A program made the position numbers and the translations under genes. The notes beneath the pieces were generated by a model that saw nothing but the letters and a program-made list of their open reading frames with translations, made no database searches and was not told the origin of the DNA. A DNA stretch of 64,000 nucleotides from Candidatus Methylacidiphilales bacterium (lineage in GTDB: Bacteria > Verrucomicrobiota > Verrucomicrobiia > Methylacidiphilales > CAZTYG01), in assembly GCA_033875315.1 (NCBI GenBank), contig JANRJG010000026.1:1-64000 (forward strand), written 5' to 3'. Shown here one piece after another: positions 54,137 to 62,100 of this stretch. The first letter of the stretch is position 1; every line of letters begins with the position of its first letter.

Positions 54137-54483
54137 ACCATTTTGTATTTAATCTGCTACTCGTTCTCATACTTTTCTCATTCTGGTGTTCTCTGAATGG
54201 GAGACAACGAGCACGAGAGCGAGTAAGAGACACGAGTGGGGCGGCCTCCTATGGATTGGAAAATGCTTTAAATGCTACCCCTATACCCAATCACATTGAT
54301 TGGGCAATAAAGCGCCTTGACTTAAGGGAGGGCGAAGCTCCTGCTGAGCCGCGTCTGGCATGCTAACCTGAACCCGGCCCGGCGGGAGCATCGCCCTCCC
54401 GAAGAATCCGTCGCCGAGCCACTGTGGTTGGGTATTAACATAAACTTCCCCCTCGACTGCCTACCTGCGGGCTCTTTTTCGGG
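54137..54483. repeat. Spacer with REP-like palindrome and possible small MITE
   Basis: No gene is seen. Three structures are visible. First, a degenerate CTCGT/GAGCACGAG-type inverted region covers about 54158-54235. Second, a perfect hairpin CCCAATCA-CAT-TGATTGGG lies at 54286-54304. Third, a long palindrome pairs 54326-54351 with 54375-54400 (22 of 26 identical, more with wobble), built of GGGAGGGCGA and TCGCCCTCCC ends, like REP elements. Around them TATACCCAATCACA (54282) and TGTGGTTGGGTATT (54423) are near-perfect inverted ends (12 of 14), so the 155 bases could be a small non-autonomous element. Confidence 0.5.
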
Positions 54484-55602
54484 CTACATCGGATGCCGGT
54501 TGGCCTTCCAAAGAAGGCAGAAGCCGGTCAGTTGGAAAATCACATTGGGCAGCCAGATGACCACGTCCGGATAGGCCGAGGCCTTGTGACGCAGGGCGTC
54601 GGCCCCATTGAGGATGAGGTAATAGACAATGATCAAGCCGAGGCTGAGGGCGAAGCTGATCGAGGTTTCCCGACGCTGGGTATAAACCGCGAGGGGGATG
54701 GCCATGAGGGCGAAGGTGAAACAGGATACCGAAAGCGAAAGCCGTTTCTGGAATTCGGTCAGCAGCGGCACCATCTGCTCGACCTTGTCACCGCCGGGTT
54801 CGAAGATCCGGTTGGTCAACTGCCCGAAGGTCAGATTGGATATTTTGGCGGTGACATTGCTGGTATCGAGGAACTTCTTCAAAGAAACCGTGATGGGGAA
54901 TTGCCCCGCCCGCATACCGGTCTGGATCTTGTCCAGTTGGGTGGGGTCCTCGCCTCGGTTTTCCTGGCGGGCATTGAACAGGGTCAGGGTCAGAACCATG
55001 GCATTCAGATCGGCCGAGATGGTGCCGCGCTCGGCCCGGACGCTGCTCTTGGGCAGACCCTCATCGTCCAGTATCCAGATGGCCACTCCCTCCACCGTTT
55101 GCCCGTACTTTTTGTCAACGTAGATGCGGAATCCCGGGAACGCCGTGATCGGTTCCTGCGCCCGCAGCAACATCGTCGGATTCTTGCGTCCCATGTCGAC
55201 CAACATCAACTTGAAGGCGGTGATGCAGCGCGGGGCCAGCATGGCGTTGTTGTAAAGACAGAGCAGGCTCAACCCCAGGCTGAGCAGGATGACGGGCGAA
55301 ACCAGCGGCACCAGCCCCAACCCCGAGGATCGCACCGCCTGCAATTCCAGATCGTGCGACATCCGGCCCATCACCATCAGGATGGCCATCAAAAAACCCC
55401 AGGGAATGGTCAGGGTCAAGGCCTGCGGCACCAGAAGCAAAACCATCTGCAGGATGGTCAGGAGCGGGATGTCACTGTTGACCAAGTGCTCAAACACCCG
55501 CCGGAAGGCGTTGGGCACCACCACCAGAAAAGTCAGCACTCCCGTCGCCGCCAGCGTGGTCAGCAGGATCTGTGAGAGAATGTACCGGTCCAGGATGCGC
55601 AC
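54484..55602 (-). CDS. LptF/LptG-family permease
   Basis: This 372-residue inner-membrane protein has three N-terminal helices, a periplasmic jellyroll-like domain (about 125-265) and three C-terminal helices, the plan of LptF/LptG. It opens MRILDRYILSQILLTTLAA and has QALTLTIPWGFLMAILMVMGRM and FALMAIPLAVYTQRRET, typical of the family. With a partner permease and LptB it would extract lipopolysaccharide for transport to the outer membrane. The partner and LptB are not in the window. It starts 109 bases from the divergent sigma-factor gene. Confidence 0.9.
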   Translation of the reverse strand: MRILDRYILSQILLTTLAATGVLTFLVVVPNAFRRVFEHLVNSDIPLLTILQMVLLLVPQALTLTIPWGFLMAILMVMGRMSHDLELQAVRSSGLGLVPLVSPVILLSLGLSLLCLYNNAMLAPRCITAFKLMLVDMGRKNPTMLLRAQEPITAFPGFRIYVDKKYGQTVEGVAIWILDDEGLPKSSVRAERGTISADLNAMVLTLTLFNARQENRGEDPTQLDKIQTGMRAGQFPITVSLKKFLDTSNVTAKISNLTFGQLTNRIFEPGGDKVEQMVPLLTEFQKRLSLSVSCFTFALMAIPLAVYTQRRETSISFALSLGLIIVYYLILNGADALRHKASAYPDVVIWLPNVIFQLTGFCLLWKANRHPM

Positions 55603-55711
55603 AGGCCGACGAATCTACGTCCCCGGCCGCCCCCGAGGCAAGGACCGACCCAGAGTTTTCCCTCGTTTCCCGTCCTCCACTGGGCATATTCCTTTGAATC
55701 CAAAGCCAGCC

Positions 55712-56314
55712 ATGAGCGTCGAACACACCGCCACCCGATCCGAAGAGGACCCCTGGATCGATGCCGCGATCCGCGGTTCCGAGGAAGGATGGCGCGAACT
55801 CCACCGGCTGCACTACAAGGGCCTGTGGAGCGCGGTCAACCAGGTCCTGCGGGATGACGCCCTGTCCGACGACGTCGTGCAGGAGGCTTTCGTCAAGGCC
55901 TACCAGCAAATCCGCAAGTTCCGACGCGACGCCAAGTTCAGCACGTGGATCTACCGCATCGCGCTGAACCAAGCCTACGACACGCTGCGGAAAACCCAGC
56001 GCCGCAGCAAATGGCTCGGCCTCTTCCCGCTCCAGACGGGGGAAGAAGGCGAAACCCTCGAACATGAGGCCATCGACGAGCACGATGCCGCCAAGGAAGC
56101 GGCCCTGGGCGATGACCGGGCCGCCTTGGCCCGTGCTTTGGACAGTTTGGGACCCGACCACCGGGCCGTGGTCGAGCTCAGATTAATTCAGGGGTTTTCG
56201 ACCGAGGAAACCGCGCGTATACTGAGATGCAAGAAAGGAACCGTGCTCTCGCGTTTGTTTTACAGCTGCCAGAAATTGAAGAAGATCCTCGAAGAAACCT
56301 ACAAGGAACGATAA
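55712..56314 (+). CDS. ECF-type RNA polymerase sigma factor
   Basis: This 200-residue sigma-70 family factor has region 2 at about 25-95 (DDVVQEAFVKAYQQIRKFRRDAKFSTWIYRIALNQAYDTL) and region 4 at about 140-195 (LGPDHRAVVELRLIQGFSTEETARIL with CKKGTVLSRLFYSCQKL). It lacks region 3, as ECF factors do. ATG 55712 was chosen because the family start follows it, and a longer frame overlaps the LptF/G gene in antisense. The next gene starts 4 bases later and is a likely membrane partner or anti-sigma factor. Confidence 0.92.
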   Translation: MSVEHTATRSEEDPWIDAAIRGSEEGWRELHRLHYKGLWSAVNQVLRDDALSDDVVQEAFVKAYQQIRKFRRDAKFSTWIYRIALNQAYDTLRKTQRRSKWLGLFPLQTGEEGETLEHEAIDEHDAAKEAALGDDRAALARALDSLGPDHRAVVELRLIQGFSTEETARILRCKKGTVLSRLFYSCQKLKKILEETYKER

Positions 56315-56318
56315 GACC

Positions 56319-56693
56319 ATGAAACCCGACGCCATGGAAAAAGACCTACAGACCCCAGAAGTCGAGCACCTCAAGGCCGCTCTGACCGAAATTGCCCGGG
56401 AACGCCAGCCCTCCGAATTCGCCTGCGAATGCTCCTGGACCCGTCTGCGCACATGCCTCCTGGAGGAAAACCGATCCAGCGATCTCCACCTCTGGCGCTG
56501 GACCGCCATCGGCAGTTGCGCCTTGCTCGTCCTCCTCCTCACCCTCGCCCGCAACGGCTCCCCGGATGCACCCGTGGCCGAAAGCCGCAACCCCCAGATC
56601 TGGGTCTCCGGTTTCCACTCCGCCCCCGCCCAGGCCGATGTCGTCTGGGCCACCGGCTACGACTACCTCCCCGCCAGCTACCGCGTGAAGTGA
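56319..56693 (+). CDS. Small single-pass membrane protein, possible anti-sigma factor
   Basis: This 124-residue protein has a cytosolic part of about 60 residues, one helix (about 62-82, IGSCALLVLLLTLA) and a short outer part with SAPAQADVVWATGYDYLPASY. It lies 4 bases after the ECF sigma gene, the usual place of an anti-sigma factor. The cytosolic part has Cys36, Cys38 and Cys45 (FACECSWTRLRTCLL) but no HxxxCxxC zinc motif, so it is not a classic ZAS protein. I infer the role only from context. The next gene starts 8 bases later. Confidence 0.6.
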   Translation: MKPDAMEKDLQTPEVEHLKAALTEIARERQPSEFACECSWTRLRTCLLEENRSSDLHLWRWTAIGSCALLVLLLTLARNGSPDAPVAESRNPQIWVSGFHSAPAQADVVWATGYDYLPASYRVK

Positions 56694-56701
56694 CCGATCC
56701 C

Positions 56702-57226
56702 ATGCGCCTTCCCTTCGCCGCCCTGTTGTTCCTCCAAGCTGCGCTTCTTCCCTGCGCGGCCCAACAGACCGCCACCCTGCGCATTTCGCTCATCCACGGA
56801 CAAAACGAAGAGATCACGGAAAACCTGGTCGACTGTCAGAAATTCCGCGAAAGCTTGGCCAAGCTTTTCGGCTACGCTCGCTACGAACGCCTCGGCAGTT
56901 CTTCCGCAAGTCTCTCCCCCGGTGGGGAGGCCGATTTCGAACCCACCCGTGCCTTCCGCATGAAGGTGCGCTCGGATGCGGCAATCCCCAACCTCTTCCA
57001 CTACGAACTCTTCCAAGAGGACAAGCACATCCTGGGCGGAAAATTCATCCCCAAGGACCGCATCCCCTTCATCATCCGCGGTCCCCAATACAACCAGGGC
57101 ATCCTCATTCTTGTGGTTTACAAGGACACCCCCGGTGAAATGCCCTCGCTTCCTGCTCCTGCGCCCATGACCCCTTCCGCCGGCGAACCCATGCGGGCGA
57201 CGCTCACCGAGCCTGCGCCCAAGTAA
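56702..57226 (+). CDS. Secreted protein of unknown function in the sigma-factor operon
   Basis: This 174-residue protein has a signal peptide (about 1-20, LPFAALLFLQAALLPCAAQQ). The mature part includes DCQKFRESLAKLFGYARYERLG and GGKFIPKDRIPFIIRG and a Pro/Ala-rich end. I recognise no family. Its position directly after the sigma factor and its membrane partner suggests that it is a target of, or a sensor for, that envelope-stress-like system. The start ATG 56702 fits the signal peptide, and an alternative longer frame does not. Confidence 0.65.
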   Translation: MRLPFAALLFLQAALLPCAAQQTATLRISLIHGQNEEITENLVDCQKFRESLAKLFGYARYERLGSSSASLSPGGEADFEPTRAFRMKVRSDAAIPNLFHYELFQEDKHILGGKFIPKDRIPFIIRGPQYNQGILILVVYKDTPGEMPSLPAPAPMTPSAGEPMRATLTEPAPK

Positions 57227-57297
57227 GCCTCCAAGTCTCCCTCCAGCCACCCGACACCTCATCAACCATCCGTTACACCTCCCACCCGTCATCTCAT

Positions 57298-57753
57298 ATG
57301 CCCGCCCTATTCCTGCAAATCGACGAAATGATCAAAGATGCCATGCGCGCCAAGGACGCCGACAAGCTCGGGACCTTGCGACTGCTCAAGTCAGCCGTCA
57401 AATATGCCGCCATCGAAAAACACGGAGCCGACGGCCAACCCAGCGACGACGAAGTGATCGCCGTCATCCGCAAAGAAGCCAAGAAGCGGCAGGACTCCAT
57501 CGACAGCTTCACCGCTGCGGGCCGGGCCGACGCGGCGGCGAAGGAGAAGTCGGAAAAGGATTTTTTGGAAACGTTGCTGCCGGCCGCCTTGGGTGAGGCC
57601 GAACTCGAAGCCCTGGTCAAAGCCGCCATCTCGGAAACCGGTGCCACCACCAAGGCGCAAATGGGCCTGGTCATGAAAGCCGCGTCCGCCAAGGCCGCCG
57701 GCCGGGCCGACGGAAAAACGCTGAGCGGAATCGTCCAGCGCCTGCTAGCCTGA
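57298..57753 (+). CDS. YqeY/GatB-like domain protein
   Basis: This 151-residue soluble protein contains the YqeY pattern: MIKDAMRAKDADKLGTLRLLKSAVKYA, EVIAVIRKEAKKRQDSIDSF, FLETLLPAALGEAELEALV and MGLVMKAASAKAAGRADGKTLS. The family shares the tail domain of GatB and is thought to act near tRNA or aminoacylation, but its function is not firmly known. It follows a 71-base spacer after the secreted-protein gene and stops 19 bases before the convergent VapC gene. Confidence 0.92.
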   Translation: MPALFLQIDEMIKDAMRAKDADKLGTLRLLKSAVKYAAIEKHGADGQPSDDEVIAVIRKEAKKRQDSIDSFTAAGRADAAAKEKSEKDFLETLLPAALGEAELEALVKAAISETGATTKAQMGLVMKAASAKAAGRADGKTLSGIVQRLLA

Positions 57754-57772
57754 GCCTTGTTCTCTCTACATC

Positions 57773-58159
57773 TCACCAGACCCGCGACAGCCCGTAGCGA
57801 TCAAAGACCGGGTCACGGCTGATGACATCCCAACCACGACGACGCGCCTGCACCACCTGGATGCGATCGAAGGGATCCCCATGCAAAGGCTCCAACTGCC
57901 GCACCGCCGTCGCATCCTCGATGTCGATCCCAACCACGACGAATCCATTTTCTTCCAAGATGCGGGGCAGATCGGACTTCAAGTCATAGGGTAGCTTCAA
58001 CTTCCCCAAGCCTACTTTGATCGCGGCCTCCCAAATGCTGGCGATGCTGATGAAACAAGATTGAGATGATCCCAACATCACCTGCTTGGCCCGGGCACCA
58101 AAATCATCACGCCCATCCAAAAAGCCAATCCATCCATTGGTGTCGACGAGATGGCTCAC
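57773..58159 (-). CDS. PIN-domain toxin (VapC-like)
   Basis: This 128-residue ribonuclease toxin starts at GTG 58159, which overlaps the antitoxin stop as GTGA. The PIN acidic residues are Asp6 (LVDTNGWIGFL), Glu44 (SIWEAAIKVG), Asp95 and Asp98 (PLHGDPFDRI) and Asp116. IWEAAIK and HGDPFDR are typical of the VapC/PIN toxin group paired with Phd-type antitoxins. It would cut tRNA or rRNA when unbound. The coupled start supports antitoxin-first synthesis. The longer upstream frame is not used. Confidence 0.92.
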   Translation of the reverse strand: MSHLVDTNGWIGFLDGRDDFGARAKQVMLGSSQSCFISIASIWEAAIKVGLGKLKLPYDLKSDLPRILEENGFVVVGIDIEDATAVRQLEPLHGDPFDRIQVVQARRRGWDVISRDPVFDRYGLSRVW

Positions 58160-58386
58160 ATGTAATCCTTGAATTCCTCCAAGGGAGCGTCGAAATCCGG
58201 GGCCATGTAAAATCCCGGTCCCTTGGCGCAACCGAACTTGGCCTTCTTCTTCGGCGCCACCGGCGACAACTCCGCAATCCGTTTCCCATGGCGGGTGATG
58301 TAGATCCTTCCCCCTTGCTCCACCTCATCCAAAAGCTGGGACAGATGGGTCTTGGCCTCAAAGGCCCCGACTTCTTTGACCGTCAT
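58156..58386 (-). CDS. Phd/YefM-family antitoxin
   Basis: This 76-residue antitoxin begins MTVKEVGAFEAKTHLSQLLDEVEQGGRIYITRHGKRIAEL, the Phd/YefM N-terminal DNA-binding fold. Its C-terminal half, rich in Lys, Pro and aromatics, should wrap the PIN toxin. It is the first gene of the module, and its start lies immediately downstream of a promoter and palindromic operator at 58393-58420, so the toxin-antitoxin complex probably represses the pair. The transcript would be leaderless or nearly so. Confidence 0.92.
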   Translation of the reverse strand: MTVKEVGAFEAKTHLSQLLDEVEQGGRIYITRHGKRIAELSPVAPKKKAKFGCAKGPGFYMAPDFDAPLEEFKDYM

Positions 58387-58392
58387 CCATTT

Positions 58393-58420
58393 AAACTAGT
58401 TCAACCAGTTGGAATGTCAA
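58393..58420 (-). promoter_or_regulatory. Promoter and operator of the Phd/VapC module
   Basis: On the minus strand TTGACA (58415-58420) and TAGTTT (58393-58398) lie 16 bases apart. AACTAGTT (58394-58401) and AACCAGTT (58403-58410) form two near-palindromic half sites between and over the boxes, suitable for a Phd dimer. The predicted transcription start falls at about 58386, the A of the ATG, and no Shine-Dalgarno sequence precedes it. Confidence 0.55.
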
Positions 58421-58448
58421 GGGAGCTACCAGCTATCGGCACCAAGCG

Positions 58449-58907
58449 TCAGGGAGAAGCAACGGCAATCTTGAACACCACTTTTCTGACTTCTTGAGTG
58501 GTCCGGAAGGTGCAACCCGGCTTGTGGCCGTCGTGGGGGTAGAGGATGGAAAAATCCCCCGGGCGCATGACCAGGGCCTGGTCATCATCGCCCTCATATT
58601 TGGCCACGTCTTTTTCCTCGATGTAGGGGATGACCTCCCGCAACAAGGCCAGGGGCCGGTGGTAAATGACCTCTTCTCCGCTGATCAGGTATTGCAAGTC
58701 AATGTACTTGAGATGGGCCTCGTATTTCTTGTCCGTTGCCGGCTGGGTCTCATAGGTCTGGATCAAGGCAAAGCAACGGTCCCCATCCAGATCCACCCGT
58801 CCGTCCAGCGTCGCCGGTTCAAAACCCAGGAGATAATCAAACGCGGCGGCAAAGCCGGGGTGGAGATGCCGGTAAAGGCCCTGCCGGGGGAGTTGGTCAT
58901 AGATCAT
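58449..58907 (-). CDS. YhcH/YjgK/YiaL-family (DUF386) sugar-related protein
   Basis: This 152-residue beta-sandwich protein starts at ATG 58907 (an in-frame TTG at 58919 is also open). KYEAHLKYIDLQYLISGEEVIYH and the late DFSILYPHDGHKPGC are typical of YhcH/YjgK/YiaL proteins, whose His and Glu residues bind a metal. Members are linked to catabolism of sialic acid and other sugars as mutarotase- or isomerase-like factors. It lies downstream of the rhamnose-type aldolase gene in the same direction, which fits a sugar role. Confidence 0.88.
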   Translation of the reverse strand: MIYDQLPRQGLYRHLHPGFAAAFDYLLGFEPATLDGRVDLDGDRCFALIQTYETQPATDKKYEAHLKYIDLQYLISGEEVIYHRPLALLREVIPYIEEKDVAKYEGDDDQALVMRPGDFSILYPHDGHKPGCTFRTTQEVRKVVFKIAVASP

Positions 58908-58976
58908 GCGTGGTGCCAATTTGTTGGGTCATCCGCACTTTGTCCACTCGACTTTCACCCCACGGCAGAGGCATGA

Positions 58977-61166
58977 CTAACGCAGGAAGGCCTCGTGCAG
59001 CCCGCCATCCACCGTGATGACCTGGCCGGTGGTTTTGCTCAGACGCTTGGTCACGAGCAAAAAGTAGGCCTCGGCCTGGTCAGCGGGGGTGATCGGCGAC
59101 TTGGTCAACGTCCGGTCGGCGTAGAACTGCGCCAGTTTGGTCACCAAGGAATCCGTGGCCTCGTCTTCGGTGTAGGGAATGTTGTATTTCGCCAGCGACC
59201 CAATGACGCGGTCCCGGGGGAACATCGCGCTCCCTTGGACCACGGTGGCGGGAGCAACCCCGTTGACGCGGACCAGCGGGCTCAACTCGATGGCGAGTTC
59301 GCGCACCAAGTGGTTGGCCGCCGCTTTGCTGGTGTCGTAAGCCACGGAACCCTTCTTGGCCACCGCCGCGTTCGCGCTGGTGGTGAGGACCAGATTGCCG
59401 GTCAGGCCCTGCTCCTTCCACGTCTTGTAGGCTTCATCGGCCACGAAGTAGCTGCCGGATACATTGATGCCGAATGTGAGCGCCCACTTGTCATCGGGAA
59501 TGTGGCCTGTCGTGTCACTGGGAACAAAGATCCCGGCGGTGACACAGATGGAATCAAATCCGCCGTAGGCCAGGGCCACCTGGTCCAGCATGGCGCGGAT
59601 GGAAGCGCGGTCGGTGATGTTGGCCGCGAGGCCCACCGCCGGACCACAACCGCTGATGCCGGTGCCTGCGACGCCGATGCCCAAACCGTATTTGTCGGTG
59701 ATTTCTTTGGCCGTGGCCTGGGCGGCTTCGGCATTCAGGTCCACGCAGACGAGGTGTGCCCCTTCCTTGACCAAACGGTGGGCGGTTTCCTTGCCGATGC
59801 CCGATCCGGCGCCGACCACGATCACCACTTGGCGGGCCAGTTCTTTTTCTGCCGGCATGCGTTGAAGCTTCGCCTCTTCCAACAGCCAGTATTCGATGTC
59901 GAAGGCTTCCTGCTGCGGCAGGGCGATGTATTCGTCGATGGCCTCGGCCCCGCGCATGACTTCCACCGCGCAGTTGTAGAATTCGGCCGTGACGCGCGAC
60001 TCCGACTTGTCCTTGCCCCAGGCGATCATGCCGAGACCGGGAATGAGGACGACGGTCGGATTCGGATCCCGCATGGCCGGGGAGTTGGCGTGCTTGCAGG
60101 CGTTGTAGTAAGCGGCGTAATCCTTGCGGTATTGTTCCAAGCCGGACTGGAGCAGGGCCTTGAGTTTGGCCACATCGTCCTTCTGGGGGTTCCAAGCCAC
60201 ATAGAGCGGCTTGATTTTGGTGCGGAGGAAGTGGTCGGGGCAGGATGTGCCCAGCTCCGCCAGGCGGGGGGCGTCGGCGGAATTGACGAAGCGCAGGATC
60301 TTTTCATCGTCCTGCACCGTGCCAATGAAACGCTTCTGCTGGCTGACCTGTCCGCGCAGCCAGGGGAGGATGGCCGCCAGGGTGCGGTTCCGCTCCTCCT
60401 GTGGGAGGGACTGGTATTTGGCGCCACCAAAGGCCTTGGCGTCCCCGCCTTTTTCGGCGTATTTCTTCTCGATGTAGGCCGCGGCTTTCTCAATGAAGCC
60501 GAGGGTCAGTTCGTAGCAGGCCTTGTCGTCGTTGTCCCAAGAGATGAAGCCGTGCTGCCCCATCATGATGGCTTGGGTCTTCGGATTCTTGCGGGCGATT
60601 TCCTGCATCGCCAGCCCGAGTTCGAAGCCGGGACGCATCCAGGGAACGTATTCCATTTCCCCACCGAAGATCTCCTTGGTCAGCTTGATGCAGTTCTTGC
60701 TCGCCGCGATGGCGATGATGGCGTTCGGGTGCATGTGGTCGACGTGCTTCCCCGGAAGGAAACTGTGCAGCGGCGTGTCAATCGACGAGGCCCGCGGGTT
60801 CAGGTTGAAGGTCGCGTGGGTATACATGCCAACCATGTCATCCTCGGCCGCCGACTTGAGCCCTTTGTCGCTGCGGGAGGCATACAGCTTCTGCAACGCC
60901 ACCAGCTTGTCCTGATACAACGAGGAAAAATTTTCTTTCTTGGAGGTCCGCAGATCGCCGCCGGAACCCTTCACCCAGAGCACCTCGACCTTTTCGCCGG
61001 TCAGGGGATCGGTTTCCATGATCTTCGAGGAGGTGTTCCCCCCGCCGGTGTTGGTGATCCGTTGATCCGACCCCAACGCATTCGAGCGGTAAACCAGTCG
61101 CTCCGCAGGAGAGAGCTTCGCGGCCGCTTGATCGTTCCAAACATGATTCACATACTGATATTTCAT
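58977..61166 (-). CDS. rhaEW: Bifunctional rhamnulose-1-phosphate aldolase/lactaldehyde dehydrogenase
   Basis: This 729-residue fusion has a class II aldolase domain (about 1-430) with HVDHMHPNAIIAIAAS and MMGQHGFISW for zinc binding. A short-chain dehydrogenase domain (about 465-729) has the cofactor loop GAGSGIG and the YDTSK catalytic pair. It belongs to the RhaEW/YuxG type, which cleaves L-rhamnulose-1-phosphate and oxidises lactaldehyde. The kinase and isomerase of the pathway are not in the window. It diverges from a DeoR regulator, which probably controls it. The longer ORF upstream adds a non-homologous end. No Shine-Dalgarno is visible. Confidence 0.88.
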   Translation of the reverse strand: MKYQYVNHVWNDQAAAKLSPAERLVYRSNALGSDQRITNTGGGNTSSKIMETDPLTGEKVEVLWVKGSGGDLRTSKKENFSSLYQDKLVALQKLYASRSDKGLKSAAEDDMVGMYTHATFNLNPRASSIDTPLHSFLPGKHVDHMHPNAIIAIAASKNCIKLTKEIFGGEMEYVPWMRPGFELGLAMQEIARKNPKTQAIMMGQHGFISWDNDDKACYELTLGFIEKAAAYIEKKYAEKGGDAKAFGGAKYQSLPQEERNRTLAAILPWLRGQVSQQKRFIGTVQDDEKILRFVNSADAPRLAELGTSCPDHFLRTKIKPLYVAWNPQKDDVAKLKALLQSGLEQYRKDYAAYYNACKHANSPAMRDPNPTVVLIPGLGMIAWGKDKSESRVTAEFYNCAVEVMRGAEAIDEYIALPQQEAFDIEYWLLEEAKLQRMPAEKELARQVVIVVGAGSGIGKETAHRLVKEGAHLVCVDLNAEAAQATAKEITDKYGLGIGVAGTGISGCGPAVGLAANITDRASIRAMLDQVALAYGGFDSICVTAGIFVPSDTTGHIPDDKWALTFGINVSGSYFVADEAYKTWKEQGLTGNLVLTTSANAAVAKKGSVAYDTSKAAANHLVRELAIELSPLVRVNGVAPATVVQGSAMFPRDRVIGSLAKYNIPYTEDEATDSLVTKLAQFYADRTLTKSPITPADQAEAYFLLVTKRLSKTTGQVITVDGGLHEAFLR

Positions 61167-61222
61167 AGGAGTGGGGTTCTTTGTTTTTCTTTTATATTCT
61201 GCGTTTGTGTTTGGATAATCGC

Positions 61223-61250
61223 TTGACCTCGCCCAAAAAGCAAGTAAAAC
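61223..61250 (+). promoter_or_regulatory. Candidate promoter of the DeoR regulator gene
   Basis: TTGACC (61223-61228) and TAAAAC (61245-61250), 16 bases apart, match sigma-70 boxes at 5 and 4 of 6 bases and would give a leader of about 52 bases. The 142-base divergent region is rich in AAACAAAAC-like direct repeats on both strands, which could be DeoR binding sites for both directions. The rhaEW promoter is less clear. Confidence 0.4.
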
Positions 61251-61308
61251 AAAACATATCAAAGGTTTTTTGAGCTAAATCCCTCACTTCCCTCCCCTTA
61301 TTCATTCC

Positions 61309-62100
61309 ATGCTGGCCCTCGAACGACATCGCCGAATCCTCGACTGGGTCAATACCCAGGGAAGCGCACGCACTGCGGAAATCGCCCAAACTCTGGCCGT
61401 GACCGAAGAGACCGTCCGCCGGGATTTCGAGAAACTGGAGCGCGACGGCCAGTTGCTCCGCTACCACGGAGGGGCCGTCCGGCTCGAAGCCGCCCGCCGC
61501 GACCCCAGCCACAGCAGCCGGGAATCCGCCCATGTGGCCGCCAAGCAAGCCATGGCCGCGGTGGCCCTGCAACAGATTGAAACCGGCGACACCCTTCTCT
61601 TCGACGCCAGTTCCTCCGCCCTCCAACTGGCCCGCCTCCTCCCCGACATGAACCTCACCGTGCTGACCAGCGCCATCAAGGTTGCCGCGGAACTTTCCGA
61701 GCGACCGTCCATCCGCGTGGTCATGACCGGCGGCGTGCTGCGTCCGCATTCCATGTCCTGTACCGGCCCCTTGGTCGAGCAATCGCTGGAGTGTTACCAC
61801 ATCCAGAAAGCCTTCCTCTCCTGCCTTGGGGTGGATGCGACCCGGGGCTTGAGCGAAGCCAACGACGAACAGGCCGCCCTCAAACGGAAGATGATCGACC
61901 TCTCCGACCGGACCTACCTCCTGGCCGACCACAGCAAGCTCGGCCTCCAGTCCTCTTTCTTCTTCGCCAAGCTCGGCGACATCCACACGCTCATCACGGA
62001 TCGCGAACCCGATGCCGCCTTCCGCGACCACCTCGGCCAGTCCGGGGCCCAACTCCTTCTGGCCAACGAAGCCGTTCCCAAAACCCCCGCCTCCCCATGA
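61309..62100 (+). CDS. DeoR-family transcriptional regulator
   Basis: This 263-residue repressor has a DeoR winged-helix start (RHRRILDWVNTQGSARTAEIAQTLAVTEETVRRDFEKLE) and a C-terminal sugar-phosphate-binding domain. That domain contains DTLLFDASSSALQLA, VVMTGGVLRPHS and KAFLSCLGVDATRGLSE, as in regulators that bind phosphorylated sugars. It is divergent from the rhamnose-type aldolase gene and couples (ATGA) to the next aldolase gene, so it probably controls this sugar locus in response to a rhamnose- or related phosphosugar. RhaR of some bacteria is also a DeoR protein. Confidence 0.92.
   Translation: MLALERHRRILDWVNTQGSARTAEIAQTLAVTEETVRRDFEKLERDGQLLRYHGGAVRLEAARRDPSHSSRESAHVAAKQAMAAVALQQIETGDTLLFDASSSALQLARLLPDMNLTVLTSAIKVAAELSERPSIRVVMTGGVLRPHSMSCTGPLVEQSLECYHIQKAFLSCLGVDATRGLSEANDEQAALKRKMIDLSDRTYLLADHSKLGLQSSFFFAKLGDIHTLITDREPDAAFRDHLGQSGAQLLLANEAVPKTPASP

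Noticed and set aside
58995-61226. A 743-codon open frame antisense to rhaEW
   Set aside because: It mirrors the GC-rich coding strand almost end to end, has no recognisable domain, and the sense strand encodes a clear two-domain enzyme.
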